Assembly (NCBI GenBank): GCA_050114795.1
Contig: JASFRS010000019.1
Coordinates: forward strand, 1 to 21,252
Reading direction: 5' to 3'
DNA length: 21,252 bases
Source of the DNA: JASFRS01 sp050114795
Lineage (GTDB): Bacteria; Pseudomonadota; Alphaproteobacteria; Sphingomonadales; CAKZYD01
Shown here: piece by piece, positions 13,281-20,789 of the stretch
Layout: the number at the start of each line of letters is the position of its first letter
Numbering within the stretch: position 1 is the stretch's first letter
The notes under the pieces: generated by a model
What the model was told of the DNA's origin: nothing
The model's database searches: none
The model's input: the letters and a program-made list of their open reading frames with translations, nothing else
Made by a program: the position numbers and the translations under genes

Positions 13281-15578
13281 CTAAACCAAAAGCGCCATTT
13301 GACCGGCCCGCTCGAAATTGCGTTTCATCTGGTCAAACCCGGCTTGATATTGTGGTGGGACTTTAACGCCGTCATAGCCCTGTTCGGCAGCGGCTCTTAG
13401 CGTCCAATAGGGATCCATCAAATGCGGGCGGGCCATACAGACCAAGTCCGCGCGTCCCGCTGCTAAAATCGAGTTTACATGGTCAATTTCATAAATGTTG
13501 CCGACTGCTATAGTCGCTAACCCGGCTTGATTGCGAATGCGGTCGGAAAAGGGTGTTTGAAACATGCGTCCATAGACGGGTTTAGCGGATGTGGACGTTT
13601 GGCCTGCAGACACATCAATGATATCGGCCCCAGCATCAACAAAAGCCTGGCCGATTTTCATGGCCTCGACATCATCAATACCGTCTTCTGCGACCCAATC
13701 ATGGGCAGAAATGCGTACAGACATCGGTTTGTCTTGTGGCCAGGTGGCACGAACAGCCTCCATGACCTCTAGCGGAAAGCGTAAGCGGTTTTCCAGGCTG
13801 CCTCCATATTCATCATCCCGCTGATTGCTTAATGGGGTTAAGAAAGAAGACAGTAAATATCCATGGGCGGCATGGAGTTCGATAATGTCAAATCCAGCAT
13901 TTACAGCGAATTCCGTTGCCCGAATATAGTCTTGAACAACCCGGTCCATATCAGCGCGTGTCATTGGAATGGGAATTTGATTCTTATCTGACCAAGGGAT
14001 GGGTGAAGGGCCGTATATGGGCCATGCACCCTCGTCTAAGGGCTCGTCATTGCCTTCCCATGAGAGCTTTGTTGCTCCCTTACGCCCCGCATGTCCCAAT
14101 TGCATGCCGATTTTGGCTTTTGTCTGTTCATGCACGAATTTTACAATAGTGGCCCAGGCGTCTGCATGTGCCTGCGACCAGATGCCTGCGCAGCCGGGGC
14201 TTATGCGCGCATCAGGAGAGATGTTGGTCATTTCAGTAAAGACCAGCCCTGCACCTCCCATGGCACGGGATGTCAAATGGGTGAAATGAAAGTCATTGGG
14301 CATGCCGTCTTGCGCGGAATACATGCACATTGGTGATACGATGATACGATTTTCTAGCTTCATATCGCGTAGGTGAAAAGGCGTGAACATGGGGGGCGTT
14401 TTGACATTAGGCTTATACCCAGTCGCATTTTCATAGAACCAGTTTTCCACACCCTCCAGCCATTCCGGGTCTCTTAAGCGCAAATTCTCATGGCTGACAC
14501 GTTGGGAGCGTGTAAGCAGGGAATAAGCGAATTGAACCGGCTCCATCTGAGAATAACGTTCCATATTCTCAAACCATTCTGTGGAATTGCGTGCAGCAGA
14601 CTGCAATTTAAGAGCTTCCAGGTGCCGTTCATCCTGATAGAGCTCCAGGGCTTCTTCAACAGGGACATCGTGTCGGCACAACACCTCTGCCAGCTTTATA
14701 GCGTCTTCAAATGCCAGTTTTGTACCGGAGCCGATTGAGAAATGCGCGGTATGGGCGGCATCACCAAGGAGAATGATATTCTTGTAATGCCAAGTCTCAC
14801 ACAGCACTCTGCGGAAATTCAGCCAGATTGCAGCGCCTCGTAAATGGCTTGCGTTGGATAGCAGCTTATGCCCGTCCAATTCGTCTTTAAACACGTCTTC
14901 TAATACAGCGATGATTTCATTTTGGCTCATATCCGCGAAGCCAAAACTATCAAAGGTCTGTTGTGAACATTCGGGAATGAAAGTGGATGTGTCTTCATTA
15001 AACCGATAGGCATGCGCCCATATCCAACCATGCGGCGTGTGCTTGAAAATAAATTTGAAAGCCTTGAACAGCTTATGGGTGCCGAGCCAGACAAATTTGT
15101 TCGCTCGTGTCTCAATATCGACTTTGAATTGAGAAGCAAATTCTTCCCGCACTTTCGAATTAATTCCGTCAGATGCAATGATAAGGTCGTAATCCTTCAG
15201 AGCCTCATCATGGATAGACACCTCATGGGCGAATTGGATTTGAACGCCTAACTCTTCTGCGCGTTCGGCAAGGATATCAAGAAGCCGTTGCCGCGATATA
15301 CCACAAAATCCATGGCCGCCAGATGTTATAACTTGGTCTTTGAAATGAACATCAATGTCGTCCCAGTGGGCAAATTCATCGAGGATTTTCCTGGCTGAAA
15401 TTTCATCATTTGTTCTGAGGTAATCCATCGTCTGATCTGAGAAAACGACGCCCCAACCAAATGTATCACCACGCTTATTGCGTTCGAAAACAGTGATTTC
15501 ATGTTGAGGTTCTCGCAGCTTAAGCGAAATCGCAAAATAAAGACCCGCTGGCCCACCACCCATACATGCAATTTTCAT
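13281..15578 (-). CDS. two-domain 2-aminobenzoyl-CoA/salicylyl-CoA type monooxygenase-reductase
   Basis: This 765-residue fusion has two flavin domains. Residues 1 to about 390 form a class A FAD monooxygenase: GGGPAGLYFAISL at the N-terminus, HGFCGISRQRLLDIL, and G272-D273-AAHTAHFSIGSG binding the FAD ribityl chain. From about 397 (MFTPFHLRDMKLENRIIVSPM) to the end is an Old Yellow Enzyme-type FMN domain, with MQLGHAGRKG, H569-A-A-H572-GYLLSSFLTPLSNQR and YGGSLENR. This layout is known from 2-aminobenzoyl-CoA monooxygenase/reductase of Azoarcus evansii, which hydroxylates and then reduces the ring of anthraniloyl-CoA, and from salicylyl-CoA 5-hydroxylase. The operon's RidA and hydrolase genes favour the amino substrate. 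It is the first gene of the operon, with a GAGGAAG ribosome site. Confidence 0.9.
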   Translation of the reverse strand: MKIACMGGGPAGLYFAISLKLREPQHEITVFERNKRGDTFGWGVVFSDQTMDYLRTNDEISARKILDEFAHWDDIDVHFKDQVITSGGHGFCGISRQRLLDILAERAEELGVQIQFAHEVSIHDEALKDYDLIIASDGINSKVREEFASQFKVDIETRANKFVWLGTHKLFKAFKFIFKHTPHGWIWAHAYRFNEDTSTFIPECSQQTFDSFGFADMSQNEIIAVLEDVFKDELDGHKLLSNASHLRGAAIWLNFRRVLCETWHYKNIILLGDAAHTAHFSIGSGTKLAFEDAIKLAEVLCRHDVPVEEALELYQDERHLEALKLQSAARNSTEWFENMERYSQMEPVQFAYSLLTRSQRVSHENLRLRDPEWLEGVENWFYENATGYKPNVKTPPMFTPFHLRDMKLENRIIVSPMCMYSAQDGMPNDFHFTHLTSRAMGGAGLVFTEMTNISPDARISPGCAGIWSQAHADAWATIVKFVHEQTKAKIGMQLGHAGRKGATKLSWEGNDEPLDEGAWPIYGPSPIPWSDKNQIPIPMTRADMDRVVQDYIRATEFAVNAGFDIIELHAAHGYLLSSFLTPLSNQRDDEYGGSLENRLRFPLEVMEAVRATWPQDKPMSVRISAHDWVAEDGIDDVEAMKIGQAFVDAGADIIDVSAGQTSTSAKPVYGRMFQTPFSDRIRNQAGLATIAVGNIYEIDHVNSILAAGRADLVCMARPHLMDPYWTLRAAAEQGYDGVKVPPQYQAGFDQMKRNFERAGQMALLV

Positions 15579-15617
15579 CTTCTACTTCCTCTGAAGAACT
15601 CCCCCATACGTTACTCA

Positions 15618-15646
15618 AAAATAGGCCGCAGAGTCAGATATTTCAA
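15618..15646 (-). promoter_or_regulatory. promoter of the aromatic-CoA operon
   Basis: On the minus strand TTGAAA (15641-15646) and TATTTT (15618-15623) are separated by 17 bases, giving five and four matches to the sigma-70 consensus. The predicted start leaves a leader of about 30-35 bases before the operon's first ATG, with GAGGAAG as ribosome site. Confidence 0.5.
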
Positions 15647-15656
15647 GTTTAAAATA
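15639..15656. promoter_or_regulatory. imperfect palindrome, candidate MarR operator
   Basis: TATTTCAAG faces TTTAAAATA: seven of nine positions are complementary in an 18-base palindrome with no spacer, the size of typical MarR operators. It covers the -35 box of the putative operon promoter, where a bound dimer would block RNA polymerase. The regulator is encoded third in the operon. The assignment is inference. Confidence 0.45.
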
Positions 15657-15874
15657 AATGTCGCAACTTTTAAGAATTATAAGAGTTATATGAGAAGCAT
15701 ACGCGCATAAATAGCAAATATCATTCTGCAGAAACAGTTTTTAGGAAATATTGTTGAGATGGGTTGTGGCAGAACTAAATTGTATGTGCAGGCTACTTCA
15801 AAGTACCATTCAAGGCGATTTTACAGGGGCTTATAAAAGTAAGCGTTTGAGTCCTTGAATATAGAATCAGGTGC
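15657..15874. other. intergenic stretch between folE and the aromatic operon
   Basis: With the promoter region it makes a 296-base gap. It is AT-rich and codes for nothing convincing. A small inverted repeat (TACTT, CA, AAGTA) lies at 15794-15805. No strong terminator is visible after folE, only a weak 5-bp stem near 15828-15845, so some read-through from folE into the operon is possible. Confidence 0.5.
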
Positions 15875-16456
15875 TCAATATCCCATAAGGGCGAGTGCTT
15901 CCCGCCGCGCTTTCTCATCATCACGGAACAGACCGACCATCCGGCTTGTTGTCATTTTGACATCGGGTGTTTCTACTCCTCTGCAGGTCATGCAGCCATG
16001 GGTGGCTTCGATAACCACGGCAACGCCCACCGGTTCCAAGACCTCCTGAATGGCATCGGCGATTTCTGCTGTCAGCCTTTCCTGGACCTGCATGCGTCGG
16101 GCAAAACCATGAACAACCCGTGCCAGTTTTGAGATGCCAACAACGCGATGAGAGGGAAGATAGGCCACATGAGCTTTCCCAATAATCGGCGCTAAATGGT
16201 GTTCGCAATGTGAGATAAAGGGAATATCTTTCAGCAATATGACTTCATCATAGCCACCGACCTCATTAAAGGTACGGCGCAGGTGTTGAAGGGGGTCTTC
16301 GTTGTAGCCGCGAAAATATTCCTTATAGGCGCGTGCCACACGGCCCGGTGTATCGCGCAGACCCTCACGTGAAGGATCTTCACCTGCCCAGCGGATCAGT
16401 GTTTGAACCGCACTTAATACATCCGCTGGAATATTTTCGTCTCTATTATCAGTCAC
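15875..16456 (-). CDS. folE: GTP cyclohydrolase I
   Basis: This 193-residue enzyme makes 7,8-dihydroneopterin triphosphate from GTP, the first step to tetrahydrofolate (and biopterin). The fold signature runs EDPSREGLRDTPGRVARAYKEYF, then FISHCEHHLAPIIGKAHVAYLP (zinc ligands Cys and His), GISKLARVVHGFARRMQVQERLT, and THGCMTCRGV with the third zinc ligand Cys. Length and motifs are those of the zinc-dependent FolE type I. The start is a GTG at 16454-16456 with AGGA eight bases before it. It lies 76 bases downstream of the secreted repeat protein and well before the aromatic operon. Housekeeping folate synthesis is the simplest role; a pterin link with the operon is not supported, since its oxygenase uses flavin. 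Confidence 0.97.
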   Translation of the reverse strand: MTDNRDENIPADVLSAVQTLIRWAGEDPSREGLRDTPGRVARAYKEYFRGYNEDPLQHLRRTFNEVGGYDEVILLKDIPFISHCEHHLAPIIGKAHVAYLPSHRVVGISKLARVVHGFARRMQVQERLTAEIADAIQEVLEPVGVAVVIEATHGCMTCRGVETPDVKMTTSRMVGLFRDDEKARREALALMGY

Positions 16457-16532
16457 GCTGGAAATCCTACCCCAAAATACACCATGCAGCTTTACATAGT
16501 CTCTGAAAGTCGGATCGGCAACTCCCCAGCCT

Positions 16533-18041
16533 CTAAAGCGACAGGAGAAAAATTAAGCGTTTTGCGCTTTCTTCTCCATCCGCACCAAATGGGTCGAAGT
16601 GTATGATGAGGTCATCTCTGCCATTTTCATCAATATCTTCAACTTGTACGAATTGACCGTCTTGCGGAATTTGCACTTTATAGTCCTTAGCCCTTCGGCC
16701 AAAAACTTCATTCCGTTTTGGGTCTTGAGAGAAAATCCGAATGCCTTTTTTCTCATCATCCAAAATAAGTTCTTTTCGCCCATCTCCGTCCAAATCTGCC
16801 AATTTGACAACCGGGATTGATATATTCCCGGATGAAAAGTCGAAGTCGAGGCGGATTTTTTTGACTGAATTGGGTTTTTCTTCAAACTTCCTTTGATCGT
16901 TGATTTTGTAAATGCTCAGATCAAATTTTGTGGATCCGGTGAGCAGTGCACTAATTATTTTGCCAAGGCCAATGTCATTTGTTGCGGTAAAATTCTCAAA
17001 CCGCCCGTCGCCTTCCACATCGCTGAGGCTTTGAAAGAGTGAGAAGCCTTTAATAGAAGAAAGTGCATCCACCTCTTTAACAAATGAAAGGCCTTCGGGC
17101 GTTTGTCTGCCAAAATGAATGCCATAAGTTGTTTTGCGATCAAAGGTCCCTTTCGCTTCCTCTTCAAGTGTTAGAATGTCAGGAATTTTATCGCCGTCTA
17201 TATCTTGTATTTTTGAGATACGGCGCTCTGTGAAATTAGCACGATTTGAAGAAGACTCCTCAGAGCGTAAGAATTCAGCCATAGAATTTCCAACGATATC
17301 AAGCGGAATGTCTATGGTTTGGGCCTGCGTGCTGAAGGTGCCATCCGGTAATTGTTCAAAGACATAGAGCGTTTTGTCTTTCAGGAAAACGATATCGTCC
17401 CGCTCATCAAGAGTCATATCGAGGTTGTAAATGGGAAAACTCTCATAACGCGGGGCGGATGCGTCATAATAAGGGGCACCGCCAATTCGCATTTCAACAG
17501 GGAAGGGAAGGAAAACTGGATCCTGAAATCCCGCCTCTGTGTGGATGAAGAGGTGATAGCCGTCGAAGTCCTGAACAATTATATCCTCCCACCCGTCTCC
17601 ATTAAGGTCGCGAGCAAAATCTAAATGTGAGAAATTGGGGTTTGATGGCAAACGATAGATACTTTGTGTTTTTAAAGTTAAATCCGTCTCTCCATTTTCT
17701 GGATCAACGAAAGTCACGCCGTCCCTTGTCAGAAATACCAAATGCTCTTTGCCGTTCTCTCCATCGCTTAAAAAGTCAAAAAAGAGGGCATCTTCCGGAA
17801 CAGCAAGGACTTGGGCATCACCGTCGAGCTGCTTATAAATGGAAAAGAAAAAATGCTGCTTTTCGTCTTTGCCAAGAAGCGTCAGTGCTTTCCGGTCTTT
17901 GGAAAAGAGTTTGGGAAAATAAGGCTCTGCAATAATTGGGTGTTCGGCGGTTAACTCGACCTGGTGGAAAACGGTGTTTTCTTGAGCAAGTGCTGGCGAA
18001 AGCACGGGCAATAAAAGAAAATAGGTCAGGAGGCGGTGCAT
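16533..18041 (-). CDS. secreted FG-GAP/VCBS repeat protein
   Basis: This protein of about 502 residues starts with a signal peptide (MHRLLTYFLLLPVLSPALA, cleavage before QE). The rest shows spaced repeats of the FG-GAP/VCBS kind with calcium-loop cores: DLNGDGWEDIIVQDFDGYHLF, DIDGDKIPDILTLEE, DVEGDGRFENF, DLDGDGRKELILDD and DIDENGRDDLIIHFD, which suggests a seven-bladed beta-propeller in the periplasm or outside the cell. No enzyme motif or sorting domain was seen. The start is taken as the second of two adjacent ATG codons (18039-18041) because GGAG is six bases before it; the frame extends to 18104 without a ribosome site. Such proteins bind ligands or partners; the role here is unknown. 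Fragment beta-propellers of this type often sit alone, as here. Confidence 0.8.
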   Translation of the reverse strand: MHRLLTYFLLLPVLSPALAQENTVFHQVELTAEHPIIAEPYFPKLFSKDRKALTLLGKDEKQHFFFSIYKQLDGDAQVLAVPEDALFFDFLSDGENGKEHLVFLTRDGVTFVDPENGETDLTLKTQSIYRLPSNPNFSHLDFARDLNGDGWEDIIVQDFDGYHLFIHTEAGFQDPVFLPFPVEMRIGGAPYYDASAPRYESFPIYNLDMTLDERDDIVFLKDKTLYVFEQLPDGTFSTQAQTIDIPLDIVGNSMAEFLRSEESSSNRANFTERRISKIQDIDGDKIPDILTLEEEAKGTFDRKTTYGIHFGRQTPEGLSFVKEVDALSSIKGFSLFQSLSDVEGDGRFENFTATNDIGLGKIISALLTGSTKFDLSIYKINDQRKFEEKPNSVKKIRLDFDFSSGNISIPVVKLADLDGDGRKELILDDEKKGIRIFSQDPKRNEVFGRRAKDYKVQIPQDGQFVQVEDIDENGRDDLIIHFDPFGADGEESAKRLIFLLSL

Positions 18042-18098
18042 CATTTTCTCCGTTTTGCTGAGCGAAGGCCGATAATATCGCTTTGGCTTTATATAGCA

Positions 18099-18113
18099 AT
18101 TCAATATATGAAT
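18099..18113. promoter_or_regulatory. small inverted repeat in a divergent promoter region
   Basis: ATTCA and TGAAT flank ATATA between the divergent repeat-protein and SDR genes. It could be an operator or simply an AT-rich -10 area for the minus-strand gene. Evidence is weak. Confidence 0.25.
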
Positions 18114-18137
18114 TTGCCGATCACTTTGATCTGATAC

Positions 18138-18166
18138 AAGACATGTTCTGCTTTCCTAGGTATAAT
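18138..18166 (+). promoter_or_regulatory. sigma-70 promoter of the stand-alone SDR gene
   Basis: AAGACA (18138-18143) and a perfect TATAAT (18161-18166) are 17 bases apart. The predicted transcript starts about 20 bases before the ATG, just leaving room for the GGGGAG ribosome site. Confidence 0.6.
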
Positions 18167-18191
18167 GATTGGCACTTGAGGGGAGAAAAGC

Positions 18192-19016
18192 ATGGCACGG
18201 GGATTGGGGTTAGACGGCAAAGTCGTAGTAGTTACAGGTGCGGGGAAGGAAGGGGGCTTGGGCCAGGGAATATTAAAACGTTTCGCCGATGAGGGATGTA
18301 ATTGTATCGTTAGCGACATTCTAGACGAAGCTTCAATGTCGCCCATTGTTGATGAATTGCGTTCGAGGGGGGCAGGTGCTCATGCGATCAGTTGCGACGT
18401 CACCAAAGAGGCAGATGTCGAGCAGCTTATAAATGCATCAATAGAAGCCTTTGGTCGCATTGATATTTTAATTAATAACGCTGGCTTTGATAATTTGATG
18501 AGGCCTGTTTTTGATATGAGCGTTGAGGAATGGAATTCGGTTCTCGACGTCAATGTGAAGGGCGTGTTTCTTTGCACAAAATACGCTGCCGCGCAGATGG
18601 TAAAACAGAATGAGGTGGATGATGATGAGCGCAGAGGGGGGCGGATTATCTCCATCGCCAGTCAGGCCGCGAAATCCGGTCTGATGCACATGTCCGCTTA
18701 TACGGCTTCAAAGCATGGTGTTTTAGGCTTTACGCGCTCCGCTGCTTTGGAACTTGGCGTGCATGGCATCACTGTAAACGCAGTCTGTCCCAACCGCCTT
18801 GCAACGGAGACAGGGGAACGACAGCAGGACTATTTCTCCACATTCTTTGGCTTAAGCGTGAAGGAATATATGGCCGAAATTGCCGCTAAAAACCCTATGC
18901 GCCGCATTGGTCTGGTGACAGACACGGCGGCGGCTTGTGCGTTTCTGGCATCCGATCAGGCGGATTATATCACCGGTGAGGCGCTGAATGTCACAGGCGG
19001 GGAGGAGATGCATTAA
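18192..19016 (+). CDS. SDR-family oxidoreductase
   Basis: This classical short-chain dehydrogenase of 274 residues has the cofactor motif TGAGKEGGLGQG at residues 15-26 (two residues longer than the usual TGxxxGxG loop), INNAG at 94-98, and catalytic Ser157, Tyr170 and Lys174 (YTASK). The N-terminal Asp42 after the second strand (IVSDI) favours NAD over NADP. An insert rich in Asp, Glu and Arg (NEVDDDERRGG, about 140-150) precedes the Ser strand. It is only distantly similar to the operon's SDR. The substrate is not evident, and it is transcribed alone from its own promoter. Its 3' end overlaps the convergent NUDIX gene by 26 bases. Confidence 0.9.
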   Translation: MARGLGLDGKVVVVTGAGKEGGLGQGILKRFADEGCNCIVSDILDEASMSPIVDELRSRGAGAHAISCDVTKEADVEQLINASIEAFGRIDILINNAGFDNLMRPVFDMSVEEWNSVLDVNVKGVFLCTKYAAAQMVKQNEVDDDERRGGRIISIASQAAKSGLMHMSAYTASKHGVLGFTRSAALELGVHGITVNAVCPNRLATETGERQQDYFSTFFGLSVKEYMAEIAAKNPMRRIGLVTDTAAACAFLASDQADYITGEALNVTGGEEMH

Positions 19017-19515
19017 GCAGGCCTAGAGCAGCAACAAGCTTCATATCTATAGGCCTGCGATTTTTGCGCTGCGTCTCGATCCAGCTTTCAACTTCGCTCA
19101 AGGGGAGAAGATGGACCTTAATATCTTCAGACGCAGTCCCGCCACCCGGACCGTCTTTGCTAAGACCGCTGGCGAGAAAAATATCAGTGAGCTCGCTCAC
19201 CATGCCTGGCGATACGGCGACTTGGCCCAAATGCTGCCACCGGCGCGCGCGATAGCCGGTTTCTTCCCATAACTCCCGTTCAGCAGCGCTTTGCGCGCCC
19301 TCATTGGAGATTTCCTCTTCATCACCAACCAGACCAGCAGGCAATTCCCATAAGCTGGACTGAATGGGTATGCGAAATTGCTCGACTAAAACGATTTCAG
19401 CATTTTCTGTTATGGCGAGAATAGCAGCTGCGAAGCGACCTTTGTGACGGTCTACATATTCCCAATGCCCATCCTGCATCGCCCGCAGATAGGTGCCGCG
19501 CCAAAGTTCTTTCAT
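18991..19515 (-). CDS. NUDIX hydrolase, ADP-ribose pyrophosphatase-like
   Basis: This 174-residue protein has the ADP-ribose pyrophosphatase pattern: an N-terminal strand pair (WEYVDRHKGRFAAAILAIT), VLVEQFRIPIQSSLWELPAGLVGDEEE and the Nudix helix AAERELWEETGY with the metal-binding Glu residues. The loop between the Nudix Gly and the helix is about five residues longer than the G-x5-E-x7-RE consensus. SPGMVSELTDIFLASGL fits the part that binds the terminal ribose. It would hydrolyse ADP-ribose or a related nucleoside diphosphate. The ATG overlaps the stop of the TRAP large permease (ATGA), so the two are translationally coupled, an odd pairing. No terminator is visible after it. Confidence 0.9.
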   Translation of the reverse strand: MKELWRGTYLRAMQDGHWEYVDRHKGRFAAAILAITENAEIVLVEQFRIPIQSSLWELPAGLVGDEEEISNEGAQSAAERELWEETGYRARRWQHLGQVAVSPGMVSELTDIFLASGLSKDGPGGGTASEDIKVHLLPLSEVESWIETQRKNRRPIDMKLVAALGLLNASPPRL

Positions 19516-20789
19516 AAAAATACACTCACCAAATCAGGGAAAATGACAATCAAGACGGCTAGTCCTGCCATCAACAGAAAAAATGGTAAAGAGGCGCGTG
19601 CGATCCGCCCGATGCTCTCTCCTGTTAAATCACGTACAATAAAGAGGTTGAAGCCGATGGGTGGTGTGATCTGGCTCATTTCAACGGTGATGACGATGAA
19701 AATGCCAAACCAAAGAGCGCTAAAACCTGCGTCCTGCACGAGTGGCAAGGCGATGGGAAGTGTCATCACAATGATGGAAAGGCCATCCAATATCATCCCT
19801 AGTAAGACGTAAAATAGAAACAAGAGAGCGATTAGGCCAAAGGGGCTGAGGTTATATTGCGCAATGGTTTCAGCCACCGCTGTGGGGATGCCGAATATCG
19901 CTACGGCTTTTGACAGGAAAAACGCGCCAACGATGATAAGTCCGATCATTGATGTTGTGCGAACAGCCCCGAACAATGCCTCGACAAAGGCTTGTTTGGT
20001 TAGAGATTTTTGACCGGTGGCAATGGCAAGAGCGCCAGCAACACCTAATGTTGCCGCTTCGCTTGGGCCTGCAAAGCCTGAATACATACTGCCGATGACA
20101 AGGGTGATGAGAGCTATAACGGGCATTAATGCGACCATTGCCCGACGTTTGCCGCCTGATTTTGAAACTGAAACGCGGGCCTGCGCCAGGCTTGGATTTA
20201 AGGTCACACGGATAGCGATGTAGATCATGGCCGCCCCGGCCAGCAAAAGGCCTGGCAACAAACCGGCAATAAACAGGTCGATGATAGAAATATCCGCTAG
20301 AACACCATAGAGGATGAGAATGATGCTGGGCGGAATTAAAAACCCTAAAGTCCCGGCGCCGCATAATGACCCCATAGCCAGATCCCGATCATAGCCTCTT
20401 TTTTCCAATTCATCCAAAGTGATACGACCAATTGTGGCGGTTGTTGCTGCGGATGACCCTGAAGCGGCAGCGAATAATGTGCAGGCTAAGATGTTCACAT
20501 GTAGATGTTGGCCTGGCATGCGCTTTAAAAAAGGGCTCAGGCCTTCAAAAAAGGCGCTTGAGATTTTTGTCCGAAACAAAATCTCCCCCATCCAGATGAA
20601 TAATGGCAGGGCCGCCAATTCTGCGGCATTCAAGCTACGCCAGATATCGCCTGCTAAAAAAGCAGATATATTCATATCGCGCAGCATATGGAGACTGATC
20701 ACTCCACCACCCAGTAAAGCAAGGCCGATCCAGGTGGCGCAACTCAGCAGGAAGATTAGCAAAAAGCTAAGCAGATAGGGCGCGGCCAT
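19512..20789 (-). CDS. dctM: TRAP transporter large permease (DctM family)
   Basis: The 425-residue integral membrane protein has about a dozen hydrophobic segments and the family blocks SGSSAATTATIGRITLDELEKRGYDRDLA, GAGTLGFLIPPSIILILYGVLADISI and GFAGPSEAATLGVAGAL, with QITPPIGFNLFIVRDL near the C-terminus. Together with the small permease and a periplasmic binding protein it drives sodium-coupled uptake of organic acids. No binding protein gene is in the window; it may lie past the right edge. Its ATG overlaps the stop of the small permease by one base (TAATG), and its own stop overlaps the NUDIX start. The cargo cannot be told; an aromatic or keto acid for the nearby operon is only a guess. 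Confidence 0.95.
   Translation of the reverse strand: MAAPYLLSFLLIFLLSCATWIGLALLGGGVISLHMLRDMNISAFLAGDIWRSLNAAELAALPLFIWMGEILFRTKISSAFFEGLSPFLKRMPGQHLHVNILACTLFAAASGSSAATTATIGRITLDELEKRGYDRDLAMGSLCGAGTLGFLIPPSIILILYGVLADISIIDLFIAGLLPGLLLAGAAMIYIAIRVTLNPSLAQARVSVSKSGGKRRAMVALMPVIALITLVIGSMYSGFAGPSEAATLGVAGALAIATGQKSLTKQAFVEALFGAVRTTSMIGLIIVGAFFLSKAVAIFGIPTAVAETIAQYNLSPFGLIALLFLFYVLLGMILDGLSIIVMTLPIALPLVQDAGFSALWFGIFIVITVEMSQITPPIGFNLFIVRDLTGESIGRIARASLPFFLLMAGLAVLIVIFPDLVSVFL

Noticed and set aside
15875..16456. folE as a cofactor gene of the aromatic operon
   Set aside because: It is separated by a 296-base gap holding the operon promoter, and the operon's oxygenase is a flavoprotein, not pterin-dependent.
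18042..18104. Upstream extension of the FG-GAP protein
   Set aside because: It would put 20 polar residues before a clear signal peptide and has no ribosome site.
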